A DNA stretch of 64,000 nt. Source: Blastomyces gilchristii SLH14081. Lineage: Eukaryota > Ascomycota > Eurotiomycetes > Onygenales > Ajellomycetaceae. Made by a program: the position numbers and the translations under genes. The notes under the pieces were generated by a model. That model saw only the letters and a program-made list of their open reading frames with translations. It was not told the origin of the DNA and did not search any database. The stretch's first letter is position 1. Each line of letters starts with the position of its first letter. The stretch lies in contig NW_003101681.1 in assembly GCF_000003855.2 (NCBI RefSeq), positions 6,898,604 through 6,962,603 of the forward strand, given 5' to 3'. This document shows, in pieces, positions 21,600 through 35,055 of the stretch.

Positions 21600-24500
21600 A
21601 TTCTATGAAAAGTCTTCAAAGTGAAAGAGATGCCTGTGTTAGATGACTCTCTGAATTCTGTAAATACAAAGAAGAAGCAGGCTTCTGAATGAGGTGCAGA
21701 TGAGAATGATAAAGTGAATACTTATCTCAATATCTTGAGATCTGAAATATTAATGTATAGAGAGCACTTGAGTAAGAATTAAGAGATGACTGTAAAAGTG
21801 TTAGCAGACACAGAAGCTTCTATATAATATATTAATAATTATATAATTCAAAGATTGAAAGAGATTCACTGAGTGAAGAATCTCTGATGTATAAGATTAT
21901 TTAATAACTGATATCTGATATCACCTGCAAAAGTAAGAGTTCTCTTGCACTTCAGAGAATGATCTTGCTATATTTGAGTGTGAGAGCTGCAGAATGTGAA
22001 ATACAACCTTATTCTCAGACTCAATTGATTTCAAAGATTTAATCTGCAGATTCAATGATGTACATGTCATATGCAGTTGACTGATAGAAAGAAAATGATT
22101 CATACAATTCTATTAACTGATATGAGAAGGACATTTCATATCTCTGATATAGAAGAGTTAAATCTGCTTATACATTAACAAGCAAAGAGAATAATTCACA
22201 AGATCTCATCTGAAAGTATTCTGTATGTCATATAGAACTCAGAAGTGAAGAAAACTAAGATAAAGAATATACAGAAGAACAAGCATATGAAGAAGCTTCT
22301 GAAGAAGTATGAAAAGATCTTTCAAACAGATCTTTCATCAGAATTGTCACTGAAATGAGGATTTATACATGAGATTGACACAGGGGATGCAAAACCAGTC
22401 AATCAGAATATATATTCTCTGTCACAAATGCATCTCAAAGAACAGAAGTATCAGATCATTAATCTTCTAGAATATAGTCTTATATAACTCTCATCAAGTG
22501 TGTAAGGCTTTCTAGTTCTATTCATGAAAAAAGCAGATAAGAAGTGATGAATGTGTATTAATTACTGAGCACTTAACAAGCTTATAATCAAGAATGAATA
22601 TTCACTGTCACAGATTCAACAACAGTTGAATACAGTTGAAAATGCTTAATATCTATCAAAGATCAATCTTCTCTCAGAATACTGGCAGATCTGTGTAGAC
22701 AAACTGTCAGTTTTATAAATCACATTTAATATGCAATGAGAGAAGTTCAAATTTCTGATAATATCATTCAGTCTGATAAATGTGTCTGTTATCTTTCAAA
22801 TGATAATGAATATAATTCTTTATAAACAGAATGAAACCTTATATCTTATATATCTTGATAATATTCTAGTCTTTTCAAACTCATACAATGAACATCTGAA
22901 GCATCTCAATGAAGTATTTATAACTCTGACAGAGTATAAGCTCTATATCAAATCAATCAAGTGTGTGTTTGAAATGAAAGAGTTGAAGTTCATAGAATAT
23001 GTAGTGAGTGATGACTGTATACATCTTATCTTAGAGAAATTGAATGTTATAGTGAATTAACTGTGACTGAGAAATGTACACTATGTATAACAGTTTCTTG
23101 AGTTGATCTCATACTACTGCAGATTCATCAAGGATTTTGTATAAATATCTGTATCACTCTCAGATCTCTTAAGAGAAATGAATGCAAATCTGTGAAAGAA
23201 GAAGTTTCATTCAATTATCTGAAATGCTGTGTGTGAAGAGGCTTTTCTCACACTGAGAAAATATATAACAACATTCTCAGTGCTTATTCAATCAGATTAT
23301 GATAAATCTTTCTATATTGAGATGAATGCATCTGAATGAGCTATCAGAGATGCTCTTCTACAGATGAGCAAGAACAGCAAGCTGCATCTGATGATATATA
23401 ATGATAGAAAACTATCAGACGCTGAGCTCAATTACTCAGTATATGAAAAGAAATTGCTAGTGATCAAGCACACACTGATATTATGAGATAGATATATTGA
23501 CAACAGATATACAACAACAGTGATCATAGATCACAAAAGTCTTATCTATCTATAATTAATAATAAAACCTTTCAAATGCTTAGCATGTTGAATCTCAGAG
23601 TTTCAAGTGTATAATCTTCATATCAAATACTGAAAGAGATTGAACACAGTGATGTCAGATATAATCAGTTACAGACTTAATTTCATGAGTGAGAATTCTG
23701 TGAATCAGATACAGAGAATATTTGTGTTAAACATGCTGAGAGAATGCAAGAAATCAGAATGAGTGAACATCATGATCTCTTGCTTAGAGAATGACAAGAT
23801 ATCAGATGACAAGTGTCTTGTGAGAGTAGTAGAAGAGATGCTTCTGAACTTTAAGCTGAGAAAATTGAGAAATGAAAATAATGTTGTGCTTTATCATAAT
23901 CTAGAATATGTAGAAGCTCTCTATCTAGAATCTTCATTTAGATGTGACTTGATGACTCATATGCACAAGGAATTCAGTCACTTAGAAAGCTCTGAACTCA
24001 TGAGTGTACTTGAATCAAGAGTATACTAGTCAAGCATGACTGAGGACATTCAGGCATACACTCATGACTGCTTGAATTGCCAGGTTGTGAAAGAATCTAA
24101 GAAAGAGTTGAAATATGAGAAAGTGCAATATCAGATGAAATGTATAATACAACTGTTTAAATAATGAGAGATGAATCTCATAGACATATTGCTGTGGATG
24201 TCAAATGAAAATCAATGAATAATCACTACTATTAATTACACTACTGACTGGCCAGTCATGAAAGCAGTTTCAGAGATAACAGAGGAGATGATGATGAAGT
24301 TTCTACATGATAAGATCTATATCAACTATGAAATGCTGTGTGAGATTCTAACTGATAACAGTGTGAATCTCATAGAAGAAGCAGTGAGGCATTTCATGAG
24401 CCAGTTACAGACAAGATATTATAGAACAATGTCATATCATCTGTGAACAAATGAGAAGATGAAACACTTGAATGAAATCTTGAGCAACATGCTGATGAAA

Positions 24501-25860
24501 TATCTAGTGAACAAGCCTATAAGACTATAAGATGAATATCTCAGACAGATGCTACTGACCATGTGAATTTAACAGCATGCAGTCATCAAGTGTTCACCAT
24601 TCTACCTGTTGTATGAATTGCATCCACGCATCCCAGAGAATGCTTCAGAAAAGGTGGAGAAGAAAGCAGTTGCAGATGCAGCAGAAACAGCAGTTGTGAA
24701 TACAGCAGAAACAGCAGTTACAAACACAGCAGTAGCAGTTGCAGATGCAACAGTCACAGACACAGAATCAAGATTGAAAGAGATCAGCCATGCATATGTA
24801 AAAGCTAATAAGTTACTCCTGAACTGAGCAATTCAATTGAAAAGAATACAAGACTCACTTATTAAGAAATTGAGTCTCAAGATGAGAACATGAGTTCTTA
24901 TACACAATGAGAGTTCTGAGAAGTTCTAATCTAGGTGATTTAAGTCATATAAAATACTCAAATTACATTCTCTGAGAATGTATGCATTGAAAGAATCAGA
25001 GGGACAGATCTTACACAATGTAATCAATGATTTACAACTTATGAAAGTAAAGATACAAGACTTGAGCAGATTATGATTATTCACAGCACTATTATCAGCA
25101 TTGAAAAAGAAGAGACTTACAATTGAAAAGTCTCATGAAGTAAGAGAAATCATAGATACTTATGAATCAGATGATCTCACTTATTCCAATCTTTTCATGA
25201 TTATAAGAAAAGAATGAGAAGAAATGAAGAAATCAGGTGAATATCACACTTTAATAAGTAATAAGACTGTAGTCAGTTGTATAATAACACACTGCAGACA
25301 GTGAGCACAACATAGCAAAGAGCAGTCTCAAAGTGACAGACTTGCACATGAGTCAGATCACAGAAGAAAAAGGAATTCAGAGTTGAATTTGACTGTTTAC
25401 ACCAGTTCAATTGCAGAGATCACAGAGGATGAACTATCTGAAACATTCACAGACATGTGAGATCAAGTTATCTCAATCTCTGAGAACACTCAGAGGTCAG
25501 ACAAGGTTAGTTTTAATGAGTTATTCACTGTAGTAATCTAAGTGAGTGAAGAGAGACAGTATAATATGTGAGACAGAATCACAAAGATGAAAGCTGCTGA
25601 ATCTAGTCACTGAATGCTGTACTATATAGAGATCACATAAGAGTAGTAGCTAGCAGATAAAGAAAAAGTATAAGAAAAAGAAAAGAGATAATGAATTGAT
25701 CATCAACTGTAAGAATCAGCTGTAAAAAGACAAATGTTATCATACACATTTCATTCATTTTCATACATCACATGTTTAATCTATTTCCAACATCATGTCA
25801 TCTGAAAAACATCAAAAACAAAGGAAATCTCAAAACTCAAGATCTGTAAGAAATTTGAGA
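21564..25860 (+). pseudogene. GyX pol: protease, RT, RNase H, integrase
   Basis: This frame is -1 to gag and stays the same throughout. Protease: VLADTEAS at about 21800 (DTGA with G to E), later LILRLNWF-like. RT: KKADKK, INYxALNKL, and YLDNILVFSNS at about 22840-22880 (YLDD with the second D to N). RNase H follows at about 23180-23700. Integrase: an HKEFSH...CLNC zinc-binding region (about 23960-24080), a core with NYTTDWPV and ILTDN, then the E block NEKMKHLNE (about 24450). A C-terminal Ala/Thr repeat (24660-24770) precedes a GPY/F-like module (about 24890-25010). About 280 further codons are readable. Many stops, mostly TGA. Confidence 0.85.
24657..24775 (+). repeat. In-frame Ala/Thr-coding repeat in GyX integrase
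   Basis: Degenerate GCAGTTGCAGATGCAGCA/GAAACAGCA units encode AVADAAETAV-type peptides within the integrase C-terminal region. The GyY counterpart at 31660-31765 has a similar length but different units, so the repeat is evolving by slippage and transitions. Confidence 0.75.
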
Positions 25861-26741
25861 ATTGTAAGCTGCTCTTACAACAACACTATATATATCTCTG
25901 ATTTCTCTATCACTCTGTATACAACATTAATGTCATTTATCACAAGATTGACTGAAATGCTAATATAGAAATGCACACACATATGTGTAGAGAAATTAAA
26001 GAAGAGTGTGAGACTCACAGAATCAGAAGTCAGAGCAGAGAGAGTGAAGATAAAAGAAACAGAAGAAGAAGAAGATACAGAACTGAATAAATAACAGCAG
26101 AAGTCACTCAGAACTGAATAATTATAATCTGATATACACACAATCTTCTCTGCAGAGAAGGGAGAGAAAGTAATAGAAGAAGCTTAAGAGTAGAAGAGAG
26201 TAGTCTCTGCAGCATTGTTATCTTTGATTAGAATGATCTCTGATGCTGAAGCAAATAAGAACTATTATTAGTATACAAAAATTAAAAAATCAGAAATGAG
26301 AACAGTTACTGAATAAACACTCACTGATCTTAGAGTTGTATGCATAATTACAACACACACAAGGCTTCTCAGAAAGAGAGAGAGAGACATAGAAGAATGT
26401 AGAAAGCAGAACACAGCATGCAAATGACTCATTCTCACAATGACATTTCAGACAAGATATACAAGCCTCATGCTCACAGATGTAAAAGAGTATAACATCT
26501 GTGTTTCTGTTTCTGAAAACACAGATATTTTTCACCTGCATTACAAAGTCAGATGACAGATGCTAGAGAATAGACTGATACAGATTAATCATTCTAAAGG
26601 AATTTATCAGAGTAAATGTCTCTGTGATGTTGAACTTTACAGTCATAAAAAGTTTCTTGATGTCTGTGAATGCTATGACTTCATGCACAGTAAAACTTAT
26701 AATGATTTTCTCTAAGAACAGAAAAATCAGCATCAGAAAGA
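25860..26741 (-). pseudogene. Possible antisense Cys-rich ORF of GyX (part)
   Basis: Downstream of pol the minus strand carries two open blocks, 26290-26541 and 25875-26141. The first is Cys-rich (ICEHEACISCLKCHCENE, then KPCVCCNYAYNSK, ending CLFSNC). The N-terminal part of the same unit would be at 35194-35670, beyond the GyY insertion. The homologous GyY region (32868-34318) keeps both blocks. Short plus-strand frames also occur, so coding strand is not certain. No intron boundaries were established. Function unknown; a zinc-binding role is only suggested by the Cys spacing. Confidence 0.45.
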
Positions 26742-26925
26742 TGTGGTTCGGAAGAATGTATGACCGTCGGATAATAACGCGGCCGCTTCCGAACTACTAG
26801 CATACGCGTACGAATGTAAAGGGGCCATAGCGGCCGCTAATTAAATTAGTGTATGATATTACAATATATAAGAAGCCGGTGTACGCCTGTAATCATACAC
26901 TGGCTTAAGCAACCTTTGAATCACA
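26742..26925 (+). repeat. GyY 5' LTR
   Basis: The LTR is 184 bp. CpG is kept at the outer end (TTCGGAAG, GACCGTCGG, AACGCGGCCGC, ACGCGTACG, GCGGCCGC) and lost toward the inner end (AGTGTATG, GGTGTACGCC, ATACACTGG). Confidence 0.92.
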
Positions 26926-27312
26926 TCTGATAGTATGTCTAAAAACCAGTGAGAAGTGCAGGCTTCTTCAGAGTGTGATAATTCTGCCTATGAAGTGATT
27001 TATAGTTATCATATCAGTGTGATTCTAGAATGTCTCAGAAGATAGTATACAAAGAGTAGTGAGTGAAAGAGTATCTGATTGATGCTGCTTTGCTTATTGA
27101 GGGAAAACTTCACACTCAGGTGAATGCCATGTATGCGAACAGATGAGGTGTGAGAAAAGAAATAAGAGCAGTGAACCAGATTCAAAGAAGACTGCTCTCC
27201 ACTCAAAGAGATAAAAGAAGGGAGTGGTCACCACCGAAGTCATACAATGATAACAGAAATCATACAGTGATATAACAATAGACATCATACAATCAATGAG
27301 AAAACCACTGAA
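26926..27312 (+). other. GyY 5' leader
   Basis: This 387-bp untranslated region is homologous to 19871-20328 but shorter, mainly in the GATATAG-rich stretch. No primer-binding site was recognised. Confidence 0.6.
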
Positions 27313-28569
27313 ATGAATACCTTCTCTAGTCAATACAAACAACACCCTTCTCTGCTACCTGAACTGAAAGGTATGCAGAACCTCTCAGAGAATTTACTCA
27401 AAGTAGTAAGAAAAACAGCTGAGATCACTGAACTGAAATCAAAGCTCTGTACACATATGAGAATTCTAAATGAGATTAAGATCTTATGTACACAGTGACA
27501 GGCTGAGACAGAAGCTAAACAACAATTGATATTCACTGTGAATCAAGTATTTACTATGAAGAGCTTCATCAATGCAATCATCATCATCAATAAGAATAGA
27601 GAAAACCAGATCTTAAGTCTGCAGCAGAAGATCAAATATTTATATAGATAGATAACTACACTGAATCTGAAGATCTCATCATGATTATTCACAATCTCTT
27701 CAGAAGTGTACATATCATCAGAGACTGCTGCACAGAATGAGAATTTAAGTATAAAATATATCAAGTCAGAAGATCTGTCAGAGTCATCAAGCTTCAATGA
27801 CAACTGAAAAAATAATGCTGTAATCAGCTGACTAAGTCAGATGTGATCATATTATCAGATTGAATATGAACTTACAGATAGATAGTTAACAGAATTTCAA
27901 CAAGTCTTAAGATTTACTACATTTCTACATGAAAAAGTAAAGTTATTATGAATAACTGATAAAAAGATGAATCTCACAGACTTAAAGTGATATTCATTCT
28001 TATAAATATGAAATGAGTTTTTCAAATGAATCTTGCATAACTTTGAGAAAGTGAATATGTGAGATAAGTATTATAAACACTTCACTGAGTGTAGATAAGT
28101 GAGTAATCTTATATCATACTTCACACACTTCAGCTTATACTATCTCATATTGAATGAAGAGCTTTCAACATCTTTCTATTTACAGATCTTCATTTATAAT
28201 CTTACATCTGAGTTGAGAGTGAAATGGAAATGCTTAATCTCATAATCAGATATAATGAAAGAAGCATATAACATTCTTATTGTACAGAAATAAGTAAGTT
28301 AATTATAACAGAAAATACTGCAATTGAGTATATCTCAGTGAAGAATGAGTAATCAGACTTCTACAACATAAGTTATACATCTGAATATAATGAATCTAGA
28401 TCTGAATGCTATTGCTAAAGCACTGAATTCTCTGAAAAAGAGATTCTCTGAATGAAAATGTTGATATTATAAGCATTGAGCTTGCTTTAACTGTAGATGC
28501 TAAAATCATGATATAAAAGATTACATTCAGCATACACAGTCAAGAGAAGTAAGAGAGTCAAAAAACTAG
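27313..28569 (+). pseudogene. GyY gag
   Basis: This 419-codon frame starts at the ATG at 27313 (MNTFSSQYKQHPSLLPELKG) and ends at TAG 28567-28569. The N-terminal part is predicted helical and largely open for 61 codons. The knuckle at about 28483-28524 is damaged: CFNC is kept but the last Cys reads Tyr (KDY), and the TAA seen in GyX is also present. It is in the same frame relation to pol as in GyX. Stops throughout make it defective. Confidence 0.82.
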
Positions 28570-28601
28570 CAGAATTAGTGAGCTCAGAGACACTCACTGA
28601 T
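28560..28601 (+). promoter_or_regulatory. Programmed -1 frameshift signal in GyY
   Basis: A_AAA_AAC (28560-28566) in the gag frame is followed by TAG, a 7-nt spacer, then ATTAGTGAG (28574-28582) and CTCACTGAT (28593-28601) around a 10-nt loop. The one change from GyX (C to T in the left arm) leaves a G.U pair, so the RNA stem still forms. Confidence 0.85.
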
Positions 28602-31600
28602 ATTCTATAAAAAGTCTTTAAAGTGAAAGAGATGCTTATATTAGATGACTCTCTGAATTCTGTGAATATCAAGAGAAAGCAGGCTTCTGACTGAGATGTG
28701 AGTGAGAATGAAGTGAACACTCATCTCAATGCCTTGAGGCCTGAAATGTTAATGTATAGAGAGCACTTGAGTAAGAATTGAGAGATGGCTGCAAAAGTGT
28801 TAGCAGACACAGAAGCTTCTACACAATATATTAATAATTATATACTTCAAAGATTGAAAGAGGTTCATTGAGTGAAGAATTTCTGATATATAAGATTATC
28901 TGATAACTGATATTTGATATTATCTGCAAGAGTAAGAGTTCTCTTGCACTTTGAAGAATGATCTTGCTATATTTAAGTGTGAGAGCTGCAGAATGTGAAA
29001 TACAATCTTATTCTCAGACTCAATTGATTTCAAAGATTCAACTCACAGATTCAATGATGTACATGTCATATGCAGTTAACTGATAGAAAGAAAATGATTC
29101 ATATAATTCTATCAACTGATATGAGAAGGACATTTCACATCTCTGATATAGAAGAATTAAATCTGCTTATACATTAATAAGTAAAGAGAACAATTTGCAA
29201 GACCTCATCTGAAAGCATTCTGTATGTCATACAGGACTCAGAAGTAGAGAAAATCAAGATAAAGAATATACAGAAGAATAAGCATATGAAGAAGCTTCTG
29301 AAGAAGCATGAAAAGATCTTCTGAACAGATCTTTCACTGAAATTGCTGCCAGAATAAGGATTTGTACATGAGATTGACACAGGGGATGCAAAATCAGTCA
29401 ATCAGAATGTGTACTCTCTGTCATAAACACATCTCAAAGAACAGAAGCATCAGATCATCAATCTTCTAGAATGTAATCTCATACAACTCTCATCAAGCAT
29501 GTAGAGCTTTTCAGTTCTATTTGTGAAAAAGATAAGTGAGGAGTGACAGATGTGTATCAATTATCAAGCACTTAACAAGCTTATGATTAAGAATGAATAT
29601 TCACTGCTACAGATTCAATAACAGTTGAATACAGTTAGAAACATCTGATATCTATCAAAGATCAATCTTCTCTCAGAATACTGACAGATTCACATAGATG
29701 AACTGTCAGTTCTGTGAACCACATTTAATATGCAATGAGAGAAGTTCAAATTCCTAGCAATGTCATTCAGTCTGATAAATGCACTTATCATCTTTCAAAT
29801 GATGATGAATACAATCCTTCATAAACAGAATGAAATCTCATATCTTATATATCTCAATGACATTCTAGTCTTTTCAAACTCATACAATAAACATCTGAAG
29901 CATCTCAATAAAGTGCTTACAACTCTGACAGAGTATAAGCTCTATATTAAATCAATCAAGTGTGTGTTTGAAATGGAAGAGTTGAAGTTCATAGAACATG
30001 TAGTGAGTGATGACTGTATACACCTCATTCTGAAGAAATTGAATGTCATAGTGAATTAATCATGACTGAGAAATGTACACTATATACAACAGTTTCTTGA
30101 GTTGGTCTCATACTACTGCAGATTTATCAAGGATTTCATATAAATATCTGCATCACTCTCAGATCTCTTAAGAGAAATGAATGCAAATCTGTAAAAGAAG
30201 AAGTTTTATTCAATCATCTGAAATACTGTATGTGAAGAGGCTTTTCTCATACTGAGAGAATATGTAATAACATTCTCCATGCTTATTTAACCAGATTGTG
30301 ATAAACCTTTCTACATTAAGATGAATGTATCTGAATGAGCTATCAGAGACACTTTTCTACAGATGAATAAGAACAGCAAGCTGCACTCAGTGATGTATAA
30401 TAGTAGAAAACTATCAGATGCTGAGCTCAATTGCTCAGTGTATGAAAAGAAATTGCTAGCAATCAAGCACACACTGATGTTGTGAAATAGATATATCAAC
30501 AACAGGTATACAACAACAGTAATCACAGATCACAAAAGCCTTGTCTATCTATAATTGATGATAAAATCTTTCAAATGCTTAGTATATTGAATCTCAGAGT
30601 TCTAAGTGTATAATCTTTATATTAAATACTGAAAGAGATCAGATGCAGTGATACTGAATATAATCAGTCACAGACCTGATTTCATGAGTGAGAGTTCTGT
30701 GAACCAGGCACAAGAGATGTTCATATTAAATATACTGAGAGAATGCAAGGAATCAGAATGAGTGAATATCATGATCTCTCACTTGAAGAATGATAAGATG
30801 TCAGATAATAAGCATCTCATGAAAGTAGTAGAAGAGATGCTTCTGAACTTCAAGCTGAGAAAATTGAAAAATAACATTGTGCTTTATTATAATCTAGAAT
30901 ACACAGAAGCTCTCTATCTAGAATCTTCATTTCAACATGACTTGATAACTCACATGCATAAGGAATTCAGTCACTTAGAAAGCTCTGAACTCATGAGCAT
31001 ACTTAAATCAAGAGTATACTGATCAAGCATGACTGAGAATATTCAGACATACACTTACAAGTGCCTGAATTGCTAGATTGTGAAAGAATCTAAGAAAGAG
31101 TTGAAACACAAGAAAGCACAATATCAGATGAAGTGTATAATACAACTGTTCAAATGATGAGAGATGAATCTCATAGACATATTGTTGCAGATATTAAATG
31201 AAAATTGATGACTAATCACTGCTATTGATTACACTACTGACTGGCCAGTTGTGAAAGCAGTTTCAGAGGTGACAGAGAAGGTGATGATGAAGTTTCTACA
31301 TGATGAGATCTATGTTAACTATGAAATGCCATGTGAGATTCTAACTGATAATAATGTGAACCTTGTGAGAGAAGCAGTGAGACATTTCATAGACCAGTTA
31401 CAGATAAGATATTATAGAACAACATCATATCATTCACAGATGAATGAGAAGATGAAATGCTTGAATGAAATCTTGAGCAACATGCTGATGAAATATCTAG
31501 TGAGCAAGCCTATAAGACTATGAGATGAATATCTCAGACAGATGCTGTTAGTCACGCGGATTCAACAGCATGCAGTCTTCAAGCATTCATCATTCTACCT

Positions 31601-32860
31601 GTTGTATGAATTGCATCCGCGCATTCTGGAGAATGCTTTGAAAAAGATGAGGAAGAAAGCAGTTGCAGATACAGCAAGAACAGCAGTTGCAGATGCAGCA
31701 GGAACAGCAGTTACAGACACAGCAGTAGCAGTTGCAGACACAACAGTTGCAGATGCAGAACCAAGATTGAAAGAGATCAGCCACACACATACAAAAGCTA
31801 ACAAGTTACTCCTGAATTAAGCAATTCAATCAAAAAGAATATGAGACTCACTTGTTAAGAAATTGAGTCTCAAGATGAGAATATGAGTTCTCATACACAA
31901 TGAGAGTTCTGAGAAGTTTCAATCTAGATGGTTTGAGTCATATAAGATACTCAAATCACACTCTCTGAGAATGTACACATTGAAAGAATCAGAGAGACAG
32001 ATCTTACACAACTTAATCAATGATTCATGACTTATAAAAGTAAAGATGTAAGACTTGAGCAGATTATAATCATTCACAGCACTATCATCAGTATTGAAAA
32101 AGAAGAAGCTTATAATTGAAAAGTCTTGTGAAGTAAGAGAAATCATAGATACTTACAAATCAGATGATCTCACTTATTCTGATCTTTTCATAATTATAAG
32201 AAAAGAATGAGAAGTAATGAAGAAATCAGATAAATATCACACTTTAATAAGTGATGAGACTGTAGCCAGTTGTATAATAATGCACTGCAGATAGTGAGTG
32301 TAACATGATAAAGAGCAGTCTCAGAGTGACAGACTTGCACATGAATCAGATTGTAGAAGAAAAAGAAATTCAGAGTTGAATTCAACTGTTTACACCAGTT
32401 TAATCATGAAGATCACAGAGGATGAACTATCTGAAACATTCACAGATGCATGAAATCAAGTCATCTCAATCTCTGAAAATGCTCAGAGATCAGGTGAGGT
32501 TAGTTTCAATGAGCTGTTCACTGTAGTAGTCTGAGCAGGTGAAGAGAGACAGTATAATACATGAGACAGAATCACAAAGATGAAAGCTACTGAACCTAGT
32601 CACTGAATACTGTATTATATAGAGATCATGTAAGAGTAGTGACTAGCAGATAAAGAAAAAGTGTAAGAAAAAGAAAAGAGATAATGAATTGATTATCAAC
32701 TATAAGAGTCAGCTGTAAAAAGACAAATATTATCATACACATCTCATTCATTTTCATACATTATACATTTAATCTATTTCCAACATCACATCACCTGAAA
32801 AACATCAAAAATAAAGAAAATCTCAAAACTCAAGATCTGCAAGAGATTCAAGGGCTGTAA
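28566..32860 (+). pseudogene. GyY pol: protease, RT, RNase H, integrase
   Basis: The domain order is the same as GyX and the frame is constant. Protease VLADTEAS is near 28800. RT has a longer open block (29760-30059) with YLNDILVFSNS, the first palm Asp changed to Asn. Integrase: MTHMHKEFSHLESSEL with the His pair (about 30940-30985), core blocks DYTTDWPV (about 31225) and ILTDN (about 31338), then NEKMKCLNE where the catalytic Glu position reads Lys. An Ala/Thr repeat (31660-31765) and GPY/F-like module (about 31880-32000) follow. Many TGA and TAA codons. Confidence 0.85.
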
Positions 32861-32867
32861 GCCACTC

Positions 32868-34318
32868 TTACAATAACACTGTGCATGTCTTCAATTTCTC
32901 TACTGCTCTATGTATGACAGTAATGTCATTTATTGCAAGATTGACTGAAATGCCAATATAGAAATGTGTACATGTATGTGTAGAAAAATTGAAGAAGAGC
33001 ACAGAACTCACAGAATCAGAAGTCAGAGCAGAGAGAATGAAGACAGAAGAAACAGAAGAAGAAGAAGACACAGAATCAGATAAATGACAGCAGAAGTCAC
33101 TCAGAGCTGAACACTTATAACTCAGTGTGCACACAATCTTTCTCACAGAGAAGGGAGAGAAAGTAACAGAAGAAGCTTGAGAATAGAAGAGAATAGTCAC
33201 AGCAGTATTATCATCTTCAATCAGAATAATCTCTGACACTGAAGCAACTAAGAATCATTGTTAATGTATGAAAATCACAAAATCAGAGATGAAAACAGTT
33301 ACTAAACAAACACCTGCTGATCTTAGAGTTGTACACACAATTGCAACATGCACAAGGCTTCTCAGAAAGAGAGAGAGAGACATAAGAAAATGCAGAAAGC
33401 AGAACACAGTGTGCAAACAGCTCATTCTCACAATGACATCTCAGACAAGGCATACAAGCCTCACATCTACAGGTGTAAAAGAGTATAACATCTGTATTCT
33501 CATTTCTGAAAACACAGATATCTTTTGCCTGCATTACAAAGTTGAATAACAGATGCTAGAGAATAGACTGATACAGATCTATTATTCTGAAGAAATTCAT
33601 TAGAGCAGATATTCTCACAATGTTGAACTTTATAATTATAAAAAGTTTCTTGATCTCTGTGAACATCATAACTTCATACACAGTAAAATTCATAATGATT
33701 TTCTCTAAGAACAGAAAAATCAGCATCAGAAAGAAAAGATGAAAAAGAAAAAGACTTACAATTTCAACACTGTTAAGAGAGAGAGTGATTCTCTGATATA
33801 AATGAATAATTATCTTATCATGAATATTTAAAATGAATGTAATAATCAGCATTCATAACTGAGCTTCAGATAGTTGTGTTATATATAGTCTTCATACAAT
33901 AAATTGTTCTAGAGATCAGCAAGAAGAGTGAAAGTGTATATACTGAGAAACATAATTCACTGAGTCTATGCAACATCTTCTTGAAACAGAGAGAGCTAGT
34001 AAGAAAGGCAGAGACAGTAAAACCAGAAGTAGCAGAAGTAGAGGTCGCAGGAACAGGAGTAGCAGAAGTGGGAGAATCAGACACAGAAATAAGTGTAGAA
34101 GATTGAGAGAGAGCAGCAGGAGAAGAAGTGACAGAAGAGGCAGGAAGAGACATAGAAGACTCAGTCACATATGACATGAGTAATTTCTTCATTATCACAT
34201 TCTTCAAGTTCTTGATCAATGATTCAACACTGAGTTCACTATCATCAGCAGACATGAATCTGTCAACATGTGAAGATTCTACATGAATAAAAATAAACAT
34301 ATCAGCATCTGTGTCCAT
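32868..34318 (-). pseudogene. Antisense Cys-rich ORF candidate of GyY
   Basis: Three minus-strand blocks lie head to tail between pol and the 3' LTR. 33866-34318 (150 codons) begins MDTDADMFIFIHVESSHVDR and is Ser/Thr/Ala-rich in the middle. 33556-33852 plus 33283-33534 share one frame; the latter has YTCRCEACMPCLRCHCENE and KPCACCNCVYNSK and ends CLFSNC. 32868-33239 is Ser-rich. The N-terminal block is conserved in the GyX copy (35194-35670) with an in-frame length difference of 8 codons. Frame changes between blocks could be introns or decay. A plus-strand frame at 33268-33549 overlaps. No function is assigned. Confidence 0.48.
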
Positions 34319-34872
34319 GCAAAATCATGTCAGAAAACATGATCAGAAACTCACTGAGAAGAGAAACAGTTGAGAATGTATGAGAAGATGAAGAGAGTGT
34401 ATAAGAAGATGAAGAAGATGTGTCATTCATAATAATACATTCTGATAATCATTAGAAGATAAACAAGTCCTGGCCATGTATGTTTCACAACACATTATAC
34501 TTACTGCTAACAAACTGCTCAGTATGAGCACTATAATGATGCTTGTTATGAGAATAGAGAGCCATTGTCAGAAATGCATATAATGTGATAGATGAACAGA
34601 TGAAAAGAGTTGAATAGAAGAAGAAGTAGAAATCTGAGATGAGATAGTGATATTTGATGATGATGATAATGAAGAAGATGATTGAAGAATAAGAAAAGTT
34701 AGTGAATGAGTGATGTAATATAGTGAAAGTTTCTTTATAAGAGCATACACAGAATGCTAGCTGAATCAGAGATAGATCACACAACTGTGAAACACTAGTG
34801 GCAAGCTAATTCACATGAAGCTAGGATGTATGATATGATCACGTGAGTGTGATTAAATCTGATAAGGGAGAA
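34319..34872 (+). other. GyY 3' non-coding region
   Basis: About 550 bp lies between the antisense ORF and the 3' LTR, with GAAGATGAAGA-type purine runs and short minus-strand frames that are not clearly conserved. It is homologous to about 35671-36221. Confidence 0.6.
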
Positions 34873-35055
34873 TGTGGTTCAGAAGAATGTATGACTGTCA
34901 GATAATAACACAACCACTTCTGAACTACTAGCGTACATGTATGAATGTAAAGGAGCCATAGCAGCCGCTAATTAAATTAGCGTACAATATTACAATATAT
35001 AAGAAGCCGGCGTACGCCTGTAATCATACGCTGGCTTAAGCAATCTTTGAATCAC
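34873..35055 (+). repeat. GyY 3' LTR
   Basis: This LTR (183-184 bp) is the mirror image of the 5' LTR in mutation pattern. The inner end has lost all CpG (TTCAGAAG, GACTGTCAG, AACACAACCAC), while the outer end keeps GCCGCTAATT, TTAGCGTAC and CCGGCGTACG. Confidence 0.92.

Larger units (their letters stand above)
26742..35055 (+). mobile_element. GyY: full-length GyX-family element nested in GyX
   Basis: This 8.3-kb element runs LTR (26742-26925), gag (27313-28569), pol (from 28566), antisense region (32868-34318) and LTR (34873-35055/6). It is collinear with GyX and in the same orientation, so the locus reads LTR-body-LTR-body-LTR-tail-LTR and looks like a tandem array. The AAAGA duplication and the continuity of GyX on both sides show that it is an insertion. 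Confidence 0.9.

Noticed and set aside
31590..31804. Very Cys-rich minus-strand frames (CNCCVCNCYCC...)
   Set aside because: This is the antisense of the GCA-rich Ala/Thr repeat in GyY integrase; the composition follows from the repeat, not from a metallothionein-like gene.
33968..34174. Arg/Ser-rich 68-codon plus-strand frame
   Set aside because: It is the complement of the Ser/Thr/Ala-rich part of the antisense ORF candidate and is not conserved as an open frame at the GyX equivalent (35340-35500).
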